Assembly: GCA_963815665.1 (NCBI GenBank)
Contig: CAWFHN010000016.1
Coordinates: forward strand, 1 to 64,000
Source: DASUPK01 sp963815665
GTDB taxonomy: Bacteria; Actinomycetota; Thermoleophilia; Solirubrobacterales; 70-9
Direction of reading: 5' to 3'
DNA: 64,000 nt
The notes under the pieces are model-generated. The model had not been told where the DNA came from. It searched no databases and was given only the letters and a program-made list of their open reading frames with translations. This document shows, piece after piece, positions 50,444 through 60,007 of this stretch. Within the stretch, counting starts at the first letter, position 1. Each line of letters opens with the position of its first letter. Both the position numbers and the translations under genes were made by a program.

Positions 50444-52689
50444 GTGTGAGCCCTGGTTCCGAGGGTCGCGCAGGCGGAGGGATCGAGCGGGCCCGTGATC
50501 CGGTAGACCGCGGCCGGCCCGGACTGAATCACGGTCTTGACGTTCTTGTCGCTCGCGGTCCAGAGGCTCTCAGGCGGAGCCACGGTCTCATCCGCGCCCA
50601 GCTTCGGCGTGGTGACGATGTAGTCGTAATGCCCTGCGTTGATCGTCTGGCGCCAGAGGACGCACTTGTCGATCGGCCGGAACGTGCCGCGGTTCAGCTG
50701 CTGGCCGACGTACTGAACGTGGTTGGAGAGGTCGGTCCCGTAGAAGAAGTACTGGCCGAACGCCGATGCCCGGCCGACCACGCCGATTCGCTGGTGGCTC
50801 GCCATTCGCCCCCAGTCCTGCAGCGGCTGCCATTCCGGCGACGCTCGGAAGCCACCGCCGAGCGGCGGCCGCGCTGCCGTCACGTAGCGGTGATCGAGGT
50901 AGTAGTTCTCGCGCACCCGGCCGAGAGCGACGGCGGTGACGGCCATCACCAGCCCGAAGGCGACCAGCGCGGCCAGGCTGACCCCTCTGCGCAGTCCGGC
51001 CACGATCAGCGCCGGCACTCCGACGATCAGGAACGCCAGCCCGACCGACGCCAGGTGATGTGAGAACTGCCAGTTCGCCTGGGTCACGGTCCCCTGGAGC
51101 AGCAGGATCGTGAAGAGGCCGATCAGGATCCACGGCCTGTTGCCGTGGCGCACCCATGGAATCAGCGGCAGGAGCAGGAAGCCGACGATCAGCACCGGCG
51201 CCACGTATCGGAGATTGGCGTCGAACCCGCTCGGGTCGCCCAGGCTCCCGGAGGCCGTCAGCGGAGTGAAGATGTAGGCGATCCCGGCGACCATCCCCGT
51301 CACCGCCAGGATCCGCATCAGCGCGCTTCCGCCCCGCGCGAGCGCCCAGATCAGGCCGACGATCACGACCGCGAGGATCACCGGCCAGAGCGGGCCCAGG
51401 CGGTCGTGCAGAACGGGAAAGAGCTTGTGCTGCCAGACGGTCGGGTCGTTGTAGTACTCGCTCAGCGCGTGGGGCGGGCGGGGATAGAGCGAGAGCTGGT
51501 CGGGGCCCGGCAGGCGAATCGGGCCGAGCTTGTGGATCTGCGGGAACGGATTGAGCGCGTAGACGAAGTTGCGGCCGTACCAGAAGCCGCAGGTGATCAC
51601 GAGCCCTCCGAGCCAGATGCAGAGCGACCGCAGCCAATGCTGACGGCCGCCGAGGATCGCGACGCCGATCGTGAAGGCGGCGATCGTGGCGAGCAGGGTG
51701 ATCTTGGTGCCGATCCCCAACCCGGCGGCGAGCCCGGCCATGAACAGGGGGCCTGCGCCGACGGTGGCGAGCGTCCGCGGATCGCCCTCCACCGGGACGT
51801 CCTCGACGACGCCCGGTTCGAGCTCCTCGGGGCCGTCCGCTGTGGCCCTCGCGCTGGTTTGCGCCCTTCCGGCGGCGGCCGCCTGACGGATCGCGTGCGC
51901 GCTAGCCGCTCCATCCACCAGGAACGCGATCGCCGCCATCAGGAAGAAGAGGCCGGCGACGTCGTTGGGCCCCTGGCCCGCCTGCGAGCCGACCAGCATG
52001 TTCGAGTCGAGGACGACTGCCGCGCCGAGCAGGGTGACGCCGCCGATCCCGTAGGGGCGCCCGACACACCACGCGGCCAGCAGGCAGAGCGCGAGCCACA
52101 TCAGGTTCATCAGCGGCGAGAGGAAGTCCGTCTTCAGGAAGACGATCCCGACGCCGTGGAGGAGCTCCGAGTTCTGCGGGTAGAACCAGGCGGCGAGCTT
52201 GAGCGGGTCCGTGAACTGGAGCGGTCCGACGTGTCCCGTCTGCGCGAACCGAGCGGAGAAGGACATGTGGTACCAGGTGGTGTCCTGGTAGTACATGCCC
52301 TGGTCGATCGCCTGGCTGGTCGGGTGCGCCCAGTGGACGACCACCAGGGTCGCCGCGATGATCCCGATCGCGACCATCACGCCACTGGAGCGGGCCTCGG
52401 CCGTATGAGGGGTCGGGGGCAGCCCGCGGCGCCGTGCCAGGTAGGTCGCGCCGAGTCCCGCGGCGACATACCCGATCAGCAGCGGTGTCGCCTTGAACAG
52501 GCCGAGCACGCCCAGTACCTCGGAGACCAGGATCAGCATCGACACCCCGATGACCACCTCGGCGAGGCGCGCCAACGCCCCCATCCAGGCGGGGGCGAGC
52601 AGGGCTCGCAGGTGGTAGGCGCCAAGGCCGAGAGCGGCTGCGATCACCGCCAGCTCCGCCGCGCCGAGCAGGTACTGGCCTGTACTCAT
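50440..52689 (-). CDS. polytopic GT-C-like membrane protein, tandem paralogue 1
   Basis: A 749-residue protein, the first of four tandem paralogues. Its helices and loops carry DTTWYHMSFSARFAQ, AAWFYPQNSELLHGVG, TDFLSPLMNLMW, VGRPYG, FTPLTASGSLGDP, NLRYVAPVL, and the C-terminal YFFYGTDLSNHVQYVGQQL and YRITGPLDPSAC. A large linker near residue 265-315 is Ala/Glu-rich. The promoter for the operon should lie in 52690-52783. Similarity to GT-C glycosyltransferases is by topology and the early acidic/aromatic loop, not by a proven motif. An exporter or O-antigen ligase-like role is an alternative. Confidence 0.75.
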   Translation of the reverse strand: MSTGQYLLGAAELAVIAAALGLGAYHLRALLAPAWMGALARLAEVVIGVSMLILVSEVLGVLGLFKATPLLIGYVAAGLGATYLARRRGLPPTPHTAEARSSGVMVAIGIIAATLVVVHWAHPTSQAIDQGMYYQDTTWYHMSFSARFAQTGHVGPLQFTDPLKLAAWFYPQNSELLHGVGIVFLKTDFLSPLMNLMWLALCLLAAWCVGRPYGIGGVTLLGAAVVLDSNMLVGSQAGQGPNDVAGLFFLMAAIAFLVDGAASAHAIRQAAAAGRAQTSARATADGPEELEPGVVEDVPVEGDPRTLATVGAGPLFMAGLAAGLGIGTKITLLATIAAFTIGVAILGGRQHWLRSLCIWLGGLVITCGFWYGRNFVYALNPFPQIHKLGPIRLPGPDQLSLYPRPPHALSEYYNDPTVWQHKLFPVLHDRLGPLWPVILAVVIVGLIWALARGGSALMRILAVTGMVAGIAYIFTPLTASGSLGDPSGFDANLRYVAPVLIVGFLLLPLIPWVRHGNRPWILIGLFTILLLQGTVTQANWQFSHHLASVGLAFLIVGVPALIVAGLRRGVSLAALVAFGLVMAVTAVALGRVRENYYLDHRYVTAARPPLGGGFRASPEWQPLQDWGRMASHQRIGVVGRASAFGQYFFYGTDLSNHVQYVGQQLNRGTFRPIDKCVLWRQTINAGHYDYIVTTPKLGADETVAPPESLWTASDKNVKTVIQSGPAAVYRITGPLDPSACATLGTRAHT

Positions 52690-52783
52690 CTCATCGGCTC
52701 AATTCAGACAAAACGCGCACAGCCACATGCCGCGCGCGCGAGCGCGGAATCATATCCCCGGGGCTTAAGCGGAGGTCAGCGGG

Positions 52784-53119
52784 TCAGTTTCCCAGGCCGT
52801 GCACGACGTAGGCGTGCTCGCCCGGCTTGACCATGCCGAGCCGCCTGGCCTCTCGCTCGAGCGTGGCCGGGCTGGAGGCATCGCGGAGCTCATTGGTCAG
52901 CTCGACCCTCTCCCGCTTGAGCTGCGCGAGCTGGGAGTCGCTGGACTTGGATCCCTGCCAGGCCTCGAGGACGCCCACCAGCGGATTCAGGTACGAGACC
53001 ATGACCCCGAACAGGACCAGCACCAGGGCGATCCGGCCGACCCGGTCCCAGCGGATGCGGCTCGGCCCGACGCGGCGGCGGACGCGGCGTCGTGGAGCTG
53101 CGTAGGTGCGGCTCGTCAT
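52784..53119 (-). CDS. ftsB: FtsB/DivIC-family septum formation initiator
   Basis: A 111-residue bitopic division protein. A basic N-terminal cytoplasmic tail (RRRVRRRVG) is followed by one helix (RIALVLVLFGVMVSYLNPLVG, about 29-49), a short coiled coil (about 55-85) and the conserved end EREARRLGMVKPGEHAYVV. It links the divisome proteins FtsL and FtsQ. The position directly downstream of eno in the same direction matches the usual actinobacterial order eno - ftsB. Confidence 0.88.
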   Translation of the reverse strand: MTSRTYAAPRRRVRRRVGPSRIRWDRVGRIALVLVLFGVMVSYLNPLVGVLEAWQGSKSSDSQLAQLKRERVELTNELRDASSPATLEREARRLGMVKPGEHAYVVHGLGN

Positions 53120-53226
53120 GGGTACCGGTTCGTCGTTGCGTTGCCGAATCCTCGTGGGGCCGCCGGCGGCTACCGCCTACTGCTCGCTGCATACGCAGCC
53201 TCGCACGGCGGCAGCCGCCGCCGGCC

Positions 53227-54531
53227 CTAGTGGTCAAAGACGGATGAGCCTGGGAACCTGGCGCGATCGCCCAGTTGCTCCTCGATTCGCAGCAGGCGGT
53301 TGTACTTCGCCACACGGTCCGAGCGCGAGGGGGCTCCGGTCTTGATCTGGCCGGCGCCGGTGCCCACGGCGAGGTCGGCGATGGTCGTGTCCTCGGTCTC
53401 GCCGGAGCGGTGGGAGATCACCGTCGTGTAGCCGGCATCTCGGGCGATCTGGATCGTCTCGAGCGTCTCGGTGAGCGTTCCGATCTGGTTCAGCTTGACC
53501 AGGATCGAGTTCGCGACGCCCAGATCGATCCCGCGGCGCAGGCGCTCGGGGTTGGTGACGAAGTTGTCGTCGCCGACCAGCTGGCAGAGCTCGCCGATCC
53601 TCTCCGTCAGCGCCTTCCAGCCGTCCCAATCCTCCTCGTCCATGCCGTCCTCGATCGAGACGATCGGGAAGCGGGCGCGGATGTCGTGCCAGTAGTCGGC
53701 CATCTCGGCCGGCGAGAGGGTCCGTCCCTCGTGCTCGAGCACGTAGTTGCCGTCGTCGAAGAACTCACTCGTCGCGGGGTCCAGGGCGATCATCACGTCC
53801 TCGCCCGGCGCGTAGCCGGCCTCCTCGATGGCGGCGATCAGGAAGTCGAGCGCGGCCATGTTCGACTCCAGGTCCGGGGCGAAGCCGCCCTCGTCCCCCC
53901 CGGCGGTGGAGAGACCCTTCTTGTGGAGCGTGCCCTTGAGCGCGTGGTAGACCTCGGCGCCCGTCCGGAGGCAGTCGGTAAACGTCTCGGCGCCGGCAGG
54001 GACGACCATGAACTCCTGGAAGTCGACCGCGTTGTCGGCGTGCGCGCCTCCATTGAGGACGTTCATCATCGGGACCGGGAGGAGCTCGGCGGGACCGGCA
54101 TCCCTGGCGCCGGTGGCCGCATAGAGGCCGGCGAAGTAGTCGTAGAGCGGGCGGCCGGCGTCGGCCGCCGCCGCCCTGGCCGTCGCCAGGGAAGCGCCCA
54201 GGATCGCGTTGGCGCCCAGGCGGCCCTTGTTGGGTGTGCCGTCGAGATCGATCATCGCCCGGTCGACGGCGGGCTGATCGGCCGGGTCCGAGCCCTTCAG
54301 CGCGTCCGCGATCTCGCCGTTGACGTGCGAGACCGCTTTGCCGACGGCCTTGCCGCCATACTCGTCACCGCCGTCGCGAAGCTCGACGGCTTCGTACTCG
54401 CCGGTCGAGGCCCCGGACGGCACGATCGCCCGGCCGTGCGCCCCTGAGTCGAGCGCGACCTCGACCTCGACCGTCGGGTTCCCCCGCGAGTCGAGCACCT
54501 GCCGCCCATGGATCGATTCGATCTGTCCCAC
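53227..54531 (-). CDS. eno: enolase (phosphopyruvate hydratase)
   Basis: Interconverts 2-phosphoglycerate and phosphoenolpyruvate. A 434-residue reading with all landmarks: GRQVLDSRGNPTVEVEV, VPSGASTGEYEA, LPVPMMNVLNGGAHADN, KKGLSTAGGDEGGFAP (catalytic Glu), the metal ligands in IALDPATSEF, IEDGMDEEDW and LVGDDNFVTN, the catalytic Lys in LVKLNQIGT, and SHRSGETEDTTIADLAVG. The GTG at 54531 fits the usual length; GTG 54549 is possible. It lies between mazG and ftsB. Confidence 0.97.
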   Translation of the reverse strand: MGQIESIHGRQVLDSRGNPTVEVEVALDSGAHGRAIVPSGASTGEYEAVELRDGGDEYGGKAVGKAVSHVNGEIADALKGSDPADQPAVDRAMIDLDGTPNKGRLGANAILGASLATARAAAADAGRPLYDYFAGLYAATGARDAGPAELLPVPMMNVLNGGAHADNAVDFQEFMVVPAGAETFTDCLRTGAEVYHALKGTLHKKGLSTAGGDEGGFAPDLESNMAALDFLIAAIEEAGYAPGEDVMIALDPATSEFFDDGNYVLEHEGRTLSPAEMADYWHDIRARFPIVSIEDGMDEEDWDGWKALTERIGELCQLVGDDNFVTNPERLRRGIDLGVANSILVKLNQIGTLTETLETIQIARDAGYTTVISHRSGETEDTTIADLAVGTGAGQIKTGAPSRSDRVAKYNRLLRIEEQLGDRARFPGSSVFDH

Positions 54532-54561
54532 GGCGAGGCAGTCTTTCACGGCCGATCGACT

Positions 54562-55209
54562 TCAGGCGCCCGAGATCGGCCAGCCGCTGCGTCGCCTGGC
54601 GCAGGGCGAGCTCCGGGTCCACGCCCAGCCGGCGAGAGGCGGCCACCGCCTCGAGCAGCAGGGTGCCGACCATGTGCTCGGCCTCCGCTCGGGCTCGGCC
54701 GGGTCCGATCCCGGGCCGCCGGGCTTGGCCTCCCCCGCGGAGCCCCCCGGGTCGACCCGGCGGAGAACCTTGCGCGCGTAGAGAAGCGCCGGCAGGTTCT
54801 CGGGCAGCTCCGTCGCGTCGCCGGTCCCGCCCTCGACCTCCCGCTTGATCTCCTCCCATTGGGAGAGGACCTCGCCCGCGGTCTCCAGCTCGCGGTCGCC
54901 GTAGACGTGCGGATGGCGGCGGATCAGCTTGGCGGCGCAGGACTCGGCGACCGCCGCCAGATCCCCCTCGCCTCGCTCCTCGAGGAGCAGTGAGAGGAAG
55001 AGGACCTGGAAGAGCACGTCGCCGAGCTCATCGACCATCGCCGGCTTGTCGTCGCGGTTCGCCGCGTCGGCGAGCTCGTAGGCCTCCTCCACCGTGTGGG
55101 GGACGATCGAGCGGGCGTCCTGCTGCCGGTCCCAGGGGCACTCGCGGCGCAGGCGCCGGGTGACCTCATCCAGGTGCTCGATGGCGTCTAGGTAGGACGG
55201 CTTCGCCAC
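54562..55209 (-). CDS. mazG: MazG-family nucleoside triphosphate pyrophosphohydrolase (frameshift near 54700)
   Basis: House-cleaning NTP pyrophosphohydrolase. Residues 1-150 are typical: RECPWDRQQDARSIVPHTVEEAYELADA, E-x-x-E-...-D-E-x-G-D (MVDELGDVLFQVLFLSLL) and the K-x-x-R-R-H-P-H-V element. Near 54700 the frame changes. Another frame continues with AEAEHMVGTLLLEAVAASRRLGVDPELAL, the expected second helical part. The exact end, close to eno, is therefore uncertain. A sequence indel is likely. Gene order mfd - PpiC - mazG - eno is kept. Confidence 0.85.
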   Translation of the reverse strand: MAKPSYLDAIEHLDEVTRRLRRECPWDRQQDARSIVPHTVEEAYELADAANRDDKPAMVDELGDVLFQVLFLSLLLEERGEGDLAAVAESCAAKLIRRHPHVYGDRELETAGEVLSQWEEIKREVEGGTGDATELPENLPALLYARKVLRRVDPGGSAGEAKPGGPGSDPAEPERRPSTWSAPCCSRRWPPLAGWAWTRSSPCARRRSGWPISGA

Positions 55210-55241
55210 AAGAACGGGTTGCGCTTACGCGCAGCCTCGCG

Positions 55242-56625
55242 TCAGCCGCCGGGGGTGAGTCCCTGGATGCCGCTCGGCACCGACTGGGCCGCCGAGGCCT
55301 CCCCGGCCGGATGCGGGCCCTGCGGCGAGCCGGTGGTGGCTTGCGCGAACGGCTTGAATGATCCCGGGGCGCCCGGGGTCGGCCCGGTGCCGGTGCACTG
55401 GAGCTGGCCGCTGCTGCTGCTGGCGCCCTGGGTCGCTGAGCCCTCCTGGCAGAAGGCGAAGACCGGGGCCGGGCATCCCTGACTCGACTGGCCCGTCTGG
55501 GAGGGCGCGAGCTTGGCGGGATCGCAGCTGGGACCGCTGCCGTTGAAGTTGTCGCAGCCCGAGACCACATAGTCGCTCGCGCACTGGGTCAGGTTGGTCC
55601 AGTAGTCGCGGAAATGGGTGCCGAAGTCGGTGAGGGCCTGCTGCTGCGCCTGACCCTTGATCTGAGCCTTGATCTGGTCGCTGACCTTCGTCGGAGCGGC
55701 ACCGCTCGACGAGGCCGTTGTGTCGTCGAAGCCCAGCACCTTCTCGGGCGTGGCCGAGAACACCTCGAAGACGTAGTTTCCGGTCGACGTGTGGACCGGG
55801 CCCTGGATCGCTCCCTGTGGCGCCTTGAAGATGTCGTCGTCGAGCGGCTGCTGGAAGGAGCCAGGCACCACGTCGGTGCGGAGGCCGCCCTTGTCCTTCG
55901 ACGTCGGATCCGTCGAGTACTGGGCGGCGACCTTCTTCCAGTTCGCGTCGGAGTCGTCCGCACGCAGCGCCTGGTAGGCGAGGTCGATCTGGTGGGCGTC
56001 ATTGTTCTGGACGATCCGGATCGTCCGCTTCGCTGGCTGGGTGAACTGGCTCTTGTTCGCTTCGTAGTAGGTCTTCGCGTCGCTGTCGGAGACCGTCCCG
56101 ACGCTCTTGCTGATGTTGTCCTGGATCTTGTTCTGAATCAGCTGGAGCTTGGCGCGCTCGAGAACGTCCGCGTCCGTCAGGCCCGCCTGGTCCCTCGCCT
56201 TGACGTACTCGGCCTGGGTCTTGAACTGCGACTTGATCTGCTGCAGGGACTGCTGGACCTCGGTATCGGTGAAGCTGAGGCCCTGCCTGTTCCCCTCCCC
56301 CACGATCCAAGCGATCTGGAGGGCGGTCTGCATCGCCTGGTCCTTGATCTGCTTGTACTGCGGACTGCTCGGCTGGGGAACCGTCTGGGCGCCGCTCTGC
56401 CTGGCCGTCTGCAGCAGGAAGCGGTTGAAGTTCGTCTTGCTGATATGCCCGTCCTGCGCGAGGCCGGGGACATTGATGCTGGAGTCGTCGATCACCGCGA
56501 CGTCGTCCGAGGGGACGCTGGGGTGGCCGAAGCCCGACGGCGGCGGCCACGATGACCACCATCAGCACGAGCACCGCGCCGAAGATGATCGCGAGGTTCC
56601 GCTTGGAGAGGAATCCGCGGTTCAC
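55242..56625 (-). CDS. membrane-anchored SurA/PpiC-type peptidyl-prolyl isomerase (frameshift near 56534)
   Basis: An extracytoplasmic foldase of about 460 residues. The N-terminus at 56625 (RNLAIIFGAVLVLMVVIV) is a membrane anchor. One extra C in the CCC run at 56533-56535 shifts the frame, and removing it gives AVGFGHPSVPSDDVAVID across the junction. A SurA-like helical region (about 50-190) is followed by a PpiC domain (KRTIRIVQ to DVVPGSF) and a Ser/Thr/Gly/Pro-rich C-terminal tail with several Cys. It should help folding of secreted proteins. It lies between mfd and mazG. Confidence 0.82.
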
Positions 56626-56651
56626 AGGGGCGGCAGCATAACCGGCATCAC

Positions 56652-59600
56652 CTAAGTGGGCGCTAAGACTGCGGTGGCGGTGAGGCCGTCGACGAGCGCG
56701 AGCAGGGCGCCCAGCCGCGCGCCCGCCTCCTCGGGCACGGGAACCGCGATCGTGCGCTCCCGCCAGGCGTAGATCGCCTCGGGCACGCGCTCGTTGAGCG
56801 CTCCGACTCGGTCCGAATCCAGCTCGATCGGCGAGACTCGCAGGCGGCCGGCGCGGAACTCCACGACCCGCGCCCCGGCATCGCCGAGCGCGATCCGCAC
56901 TCGTTGGAGATCGAGCAGGTTGGCCACCGATTGGGGAAGCGGCCCGAAACGGTCCTCGAGCTCCTCCCGAAGCGCGCGTAGCTCGCCGGGCTCGCGGGCG
57001 GCCGCGACCCGCCGGTGGACGTCGATCTTGGCGGCCTCGAACGGGATGTAGTCCGCGGGCACATAGGCATCGACGTCCACGTCGATGCGCACCGGCTCGC
57101 GGGGTTCGGTCGGCAGCTCCGCCTCCCCGGCCCGCAACTCCTCGGCGGCGTCCTCGAGCATCTGGCAGTAGAGCTCGAAGCCGACCGCCGCGACGTGCCC
57201 GGACTGCTCGTCGCCGAGAAGATTGCCGGCGCCGCGGATCTCCAGGTCGCGCATCGCGACCCTGAAGCCGGAGCCGAGCTCGGTATTGTCGGAGAGGGTC
57301 GCGAGCCTGGCCGCCGCGTCCGGGGTCAGAGCCTCGGCCGATGGATACAGGAGGTAGGCGAAGGCGCGCTCGCGGCTCCGGCCCACGCGCCCGCGAATCT
57401 GGTACGCCTGGGCCAGGCCGAGCTGGTCGGCGCGCTCGACCAGCAGCGTGTTCGCGTTCGGGATGTCGAGGCCCGACTCGATGATCGTGGTCGCGATCAG
57501 GCAGTCGTGCTCGCCGCGGACGAAGGCGAGCATCGTCGCCTCGAGCTCCAGCTCGTCCATCTGCCCGTGCGCCTCGGCGAAGCGCACCTCGGGACAGAGG
57601 GCTCGCAGTCGCTCGGCGGTCTCGTGGAGCGAGTCGATCCGGTTGTGAAGGAAGAAGACCTGCCCCCCACGCTCCTTCTCGCGCATGATCGCCCGCTTCA
57701 CCAGGTCCTCGTCGTAGGGGCCGACGTGCGTGCGCACGGGTCGGCGACCCTCGGGCGGGGTCTCGATCACGGATATGTCGCGCAGTCCGGCGAGCGACAT
57801 CTGCAGGGTCCGCGGGATCGGGGTCGCGGAGAGGGACAGCACGTCGATCTTGAGCTTGAGCTGGCGGAGCAGCTCCTTCTGCTTGACGCCGAAGCGCTGC
57901 TCCTCGTCGACGATCATCAGGCCCAGGTCCTTGCCCCGGACGTCACGGGAGAGGAGGCGGTGGGTGCCGATGAGGACGTCGACCTTGCCCTCGCTGAATC
58001 GCTCCAGCGCGTCCTTGATCTCCGCCGGCTTGCGCAGCCTGGAGACCATCTCGACGTTGAAGGGCGTGTCCGCGAAGCGCTCGCGGAAGGTGCCGAAGTG
58101 CTGCTGGGCGAGGATCGTCGTCGGCACGAGCATCATCACCTGCTTGCCATCCACCGCCGCCTTGTGCGCCGCGCGAAGCGCCACCTCGGTCTTGCCGTAC
58201 CCGACGTCGCCGCAGATCAGCCGGTCCATGGGGCGCTCGGACTCCATGTCCGCCTTGACCGCGTCGATCGCGTCCATCTGATCCGCGGTCTCGCGATAGG
58301 GGAAGGCCGCCTCGAAGCCGAGCTGCATCTCCCCGTCCGGCGAGAAGGTATGGCCCTTGCGAACCTGCCGCTCGGCGTAGAGATTGATCAGGTCGCCCGC
58401 CATGGCGTGCGCGGCTCGCCGCGCACGCGACTTGAGGTTCTGCCAGCGCTTGCCCCCCAGCGGGCTGAGAGCGGGCTCGTCCCCCTCGGCCCCGATGTAG
58501 CGGCTGATCCGGGCAAGCTGGTCGGTGGGCGCGAAGACGCGATCGCCGCCCCGGTACTCGAGCTCGAGGTAGTCCCGGGTGACGCCGGCCAGCGTCTTGG
58601 TATCGAAGCCGGAGAAGCGAGCAACGCCGTGGTCCTCGTGGACCACGTAGTCGCCGACGCGGAGCTCGATCGCGGCGGCGAGCCTGGCCCTGGCCGAGAC
58701 GGGCGCCGCGGCGGGGCGGCGATGGAGCAGCCGTCGCTGCGGGATCACCGCCAAATGCAGATCCGGAGCCAGGAAGCCCTCCCGCAGCCGGGCTTCGGCG
58801 AAGCTGACGCCGGGCTCCTCGGGGGCCCGATCGCCAAGGAACGGCACGTCCAGGCGACTCAGGTTGAAGCGGGTGCGCTCGGCCTCGCCGCGACCCTCGA
58901 AGGCGACGACCGTGCGGTACCCGGAGCGGGTCAGCTTCTCCAGCTCTCCCTCCGCCTCCCCCAGGGTCCGCGACGGGAACTCGGCTCGCTGCGCCCGGAA
59001 GGAGAGCTCCTGGCCCGAGTCGGCGCCCAGCGACAGCCCGGCCCGGGCCTGCAGGGGGCCCGCGACGTCCACGTAGAGGCGCCGGGCGTGCTCCTCGAGG
59101 ATCGCCGCGGTCACGTCCTCCCAGTGGTCGTGCAGGGCGCCCGGGATCTCCTCAGCCGCGGCGATCACGACGAGCGCGTCGCTGGGCACCAGGTCGAGGG
59201 GAGCGAGGAAGCCGGAGGGGTCCGCATCGTCTCTGTGCTCGGCCGAGAGCTCGGCAGCCGGGGCCAGCTCGACCCGCTCTGCATCTCCGAGCGAGCGCTG
59301 GGTGAAGACCGAGAAGCGCCGCATCGACTCGATCTCGTCCCCGAACAGCTCGACGCGGATCGCCCGCTCTTCCGTGGCCGGATAGACGTCGAGGATGCCT
59401 CCGCGGAGAGCGAACTGCCCTCGCTCCTCGACCTGGTCGGTGCGGTCGTAACCGGCATCGGCGAGCAGGAGCGTGACGTCGTCGAGGTCGACGCTCTCGC
59501 CCCTGTGGAGCGCGAGGGTCTCCGGCCTCAGCTTAGGATCCGGGACCTTCTCCGCGAGGGCGATCGCGCTGGCGACGACCACGGCCGATGGGTCAGCCAT

Positions 59601-59939
59601 CGCGTTCATCGCGGCGATTCTGAGCCCGGCCAGATGCGGCGGCGGATCCAGGTGGGATTCGAAGGTGGTCCCGCGCGAGGGATAGGTGTGAACCCCGCGC
59701 GGCGCGAGGAACGCCTGCAGGTCACCGGCCAGGTCGCGGGCGGAGCGATCGTCCGCCGCGACCACCAGGACGGGGCCGCGGACCTCGCCTCCCTCGATCA
59801 GCGCGGCGAGGAGATAGGGGCGAAGCGAGGGCGAGACGTAGGCGTCCAGCGCCGCCTCGCCGGTGGCGGGCAGGCTCTCGCGGAGTGCGCTCACGCGCTC
59901 GTTCTGCTCGGCGATCTCCAGTAGTGGTCTCAGATTCAT
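56652..59939 (-). CDS. mfd: transcription-repair coupling factor
   Basis: A 1095-residue DNA translocase that removes stalled RNA polymerase and recruits UvrA. Domain order: UvrB-like N-terminal module (about 1-330), RNA-polymerase-interaction domain (DYVVHEDHGVARFSGF, YLELEYRGGDRVFAP), helicase motifs (GDVGYGKTEVALRAA, DEEQRFGVKQKE, LSATPIPRTLQMSL, HGQMDELELE, IIESGLDIPNANT, QIRGRVGRSRERA), and a C-terminal TRCF domain. ATG 59939 begins MNLRPLLEIAEQ; upstream extension to 60071 is not conserved-looking. Length fits the family (1148 in E. coli). Confidence 0.97.
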   Translation of the reverse strand: MNLRPLLEIAEQNERVSALRESLPATGEAALDAYVSPSLRPYLLAALIEGGEVRGPVLVVAADDRSARDLAGDLQAFLAPRGVHTYPSRGTTFESHLDPPPHLAGLRIAAMNAMADPSAVVVASAIALAEKVPDPKLRPETLALHRGESVDLDDVTLLLADAGYDRTDQVEERGQFALRGGILDVYPATEERAIRVELFGDEIESMRRFSVFTQRSLGDAERVELAPAAELSAEHRDDADPSGFLAPLDLVPSDALVVIAAAEEIPGALHDHWEDVTAAILEEHARRLYVDVAGPLQARAGLSLGADSGQELSFRAQRAEFPSRTLGEAEGELEKLTRSGYRTVVAFEGRGEAERTRFNLSRLDVPFLGDRAPEEPGVSFAEARLREGFLAPDLHLAVIPQRRLLHRRPAAAPVSARARLAAAIELRVGDYVVHEDHGVARFSGFDTKTLAGVTRDYLELEYRGGDRVFAPTDQLARISRYIGAEGDEPALSPLGGKRWQNLKSRARRAAHAMAGDLINLYAERQVRKGHTFSPDGEMQLGFEAAFPYRETADQMDAIDAVKADMESERPMDRLICGDVGYGKTEVALRAAHKAAVDGKQVMMLVPTTILAQQHFGTFRERFADTPFNVEMVSRLRKPAEIKDALERFSEGKVDVLIGTHRLLSRDVRGKDLGLMIVDEEQRFGVKQKELLRQLKLKIDVLSLSATPIPRTLQMSLAGLRDISVIETPPEGRRPVRTHVGPYDEDLVKRAIMREKERGGQVFFLHNRIDSLHETAERLRALCPEVRFAEAHGQMDELELEATMLAFVRGEHDCLIATTIIESGLDIPNANTLLVERADQLGLAQAYQIRGRVGRSRERAFAYLLYPSAEALTPDAAARLATLSDNTELGSGFRVAMRDLEIRGAGNLLGDEQSGHVAAVGFELYCQMLEDAAEELRAGEAELPTEPREPVRIDVDVDAYVPADYIPFEAAKIDVHRRVAAAREPGELRALREELEDRFGPLPQSVANLLDLQRVRIALGDAGARVVEFRAGRLRVSPIELDSDRVGALNERVPEAIYAWRERTIAVPVPEEAGARLGALLALVDGLTATAVLAPT

Positions 59940-60007
59940 GATTCGGGGCACGACGAACGCCCGGATCGGCCGATCCGGGACGGTTGATTCGAGGGTACCG
60001 AGGGCGC

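Noticed and set aside
56900..59924. Very long open frame on the + strand opposite mfd (and similar ones opposite eno and the membrane genes)
   Set aside because: High-GC third-position bias makes long antisense frames; the compositions (Val/Leu/Arg/Glu/Asp without motifs) and lack of ribosome sites mark them as shadows.
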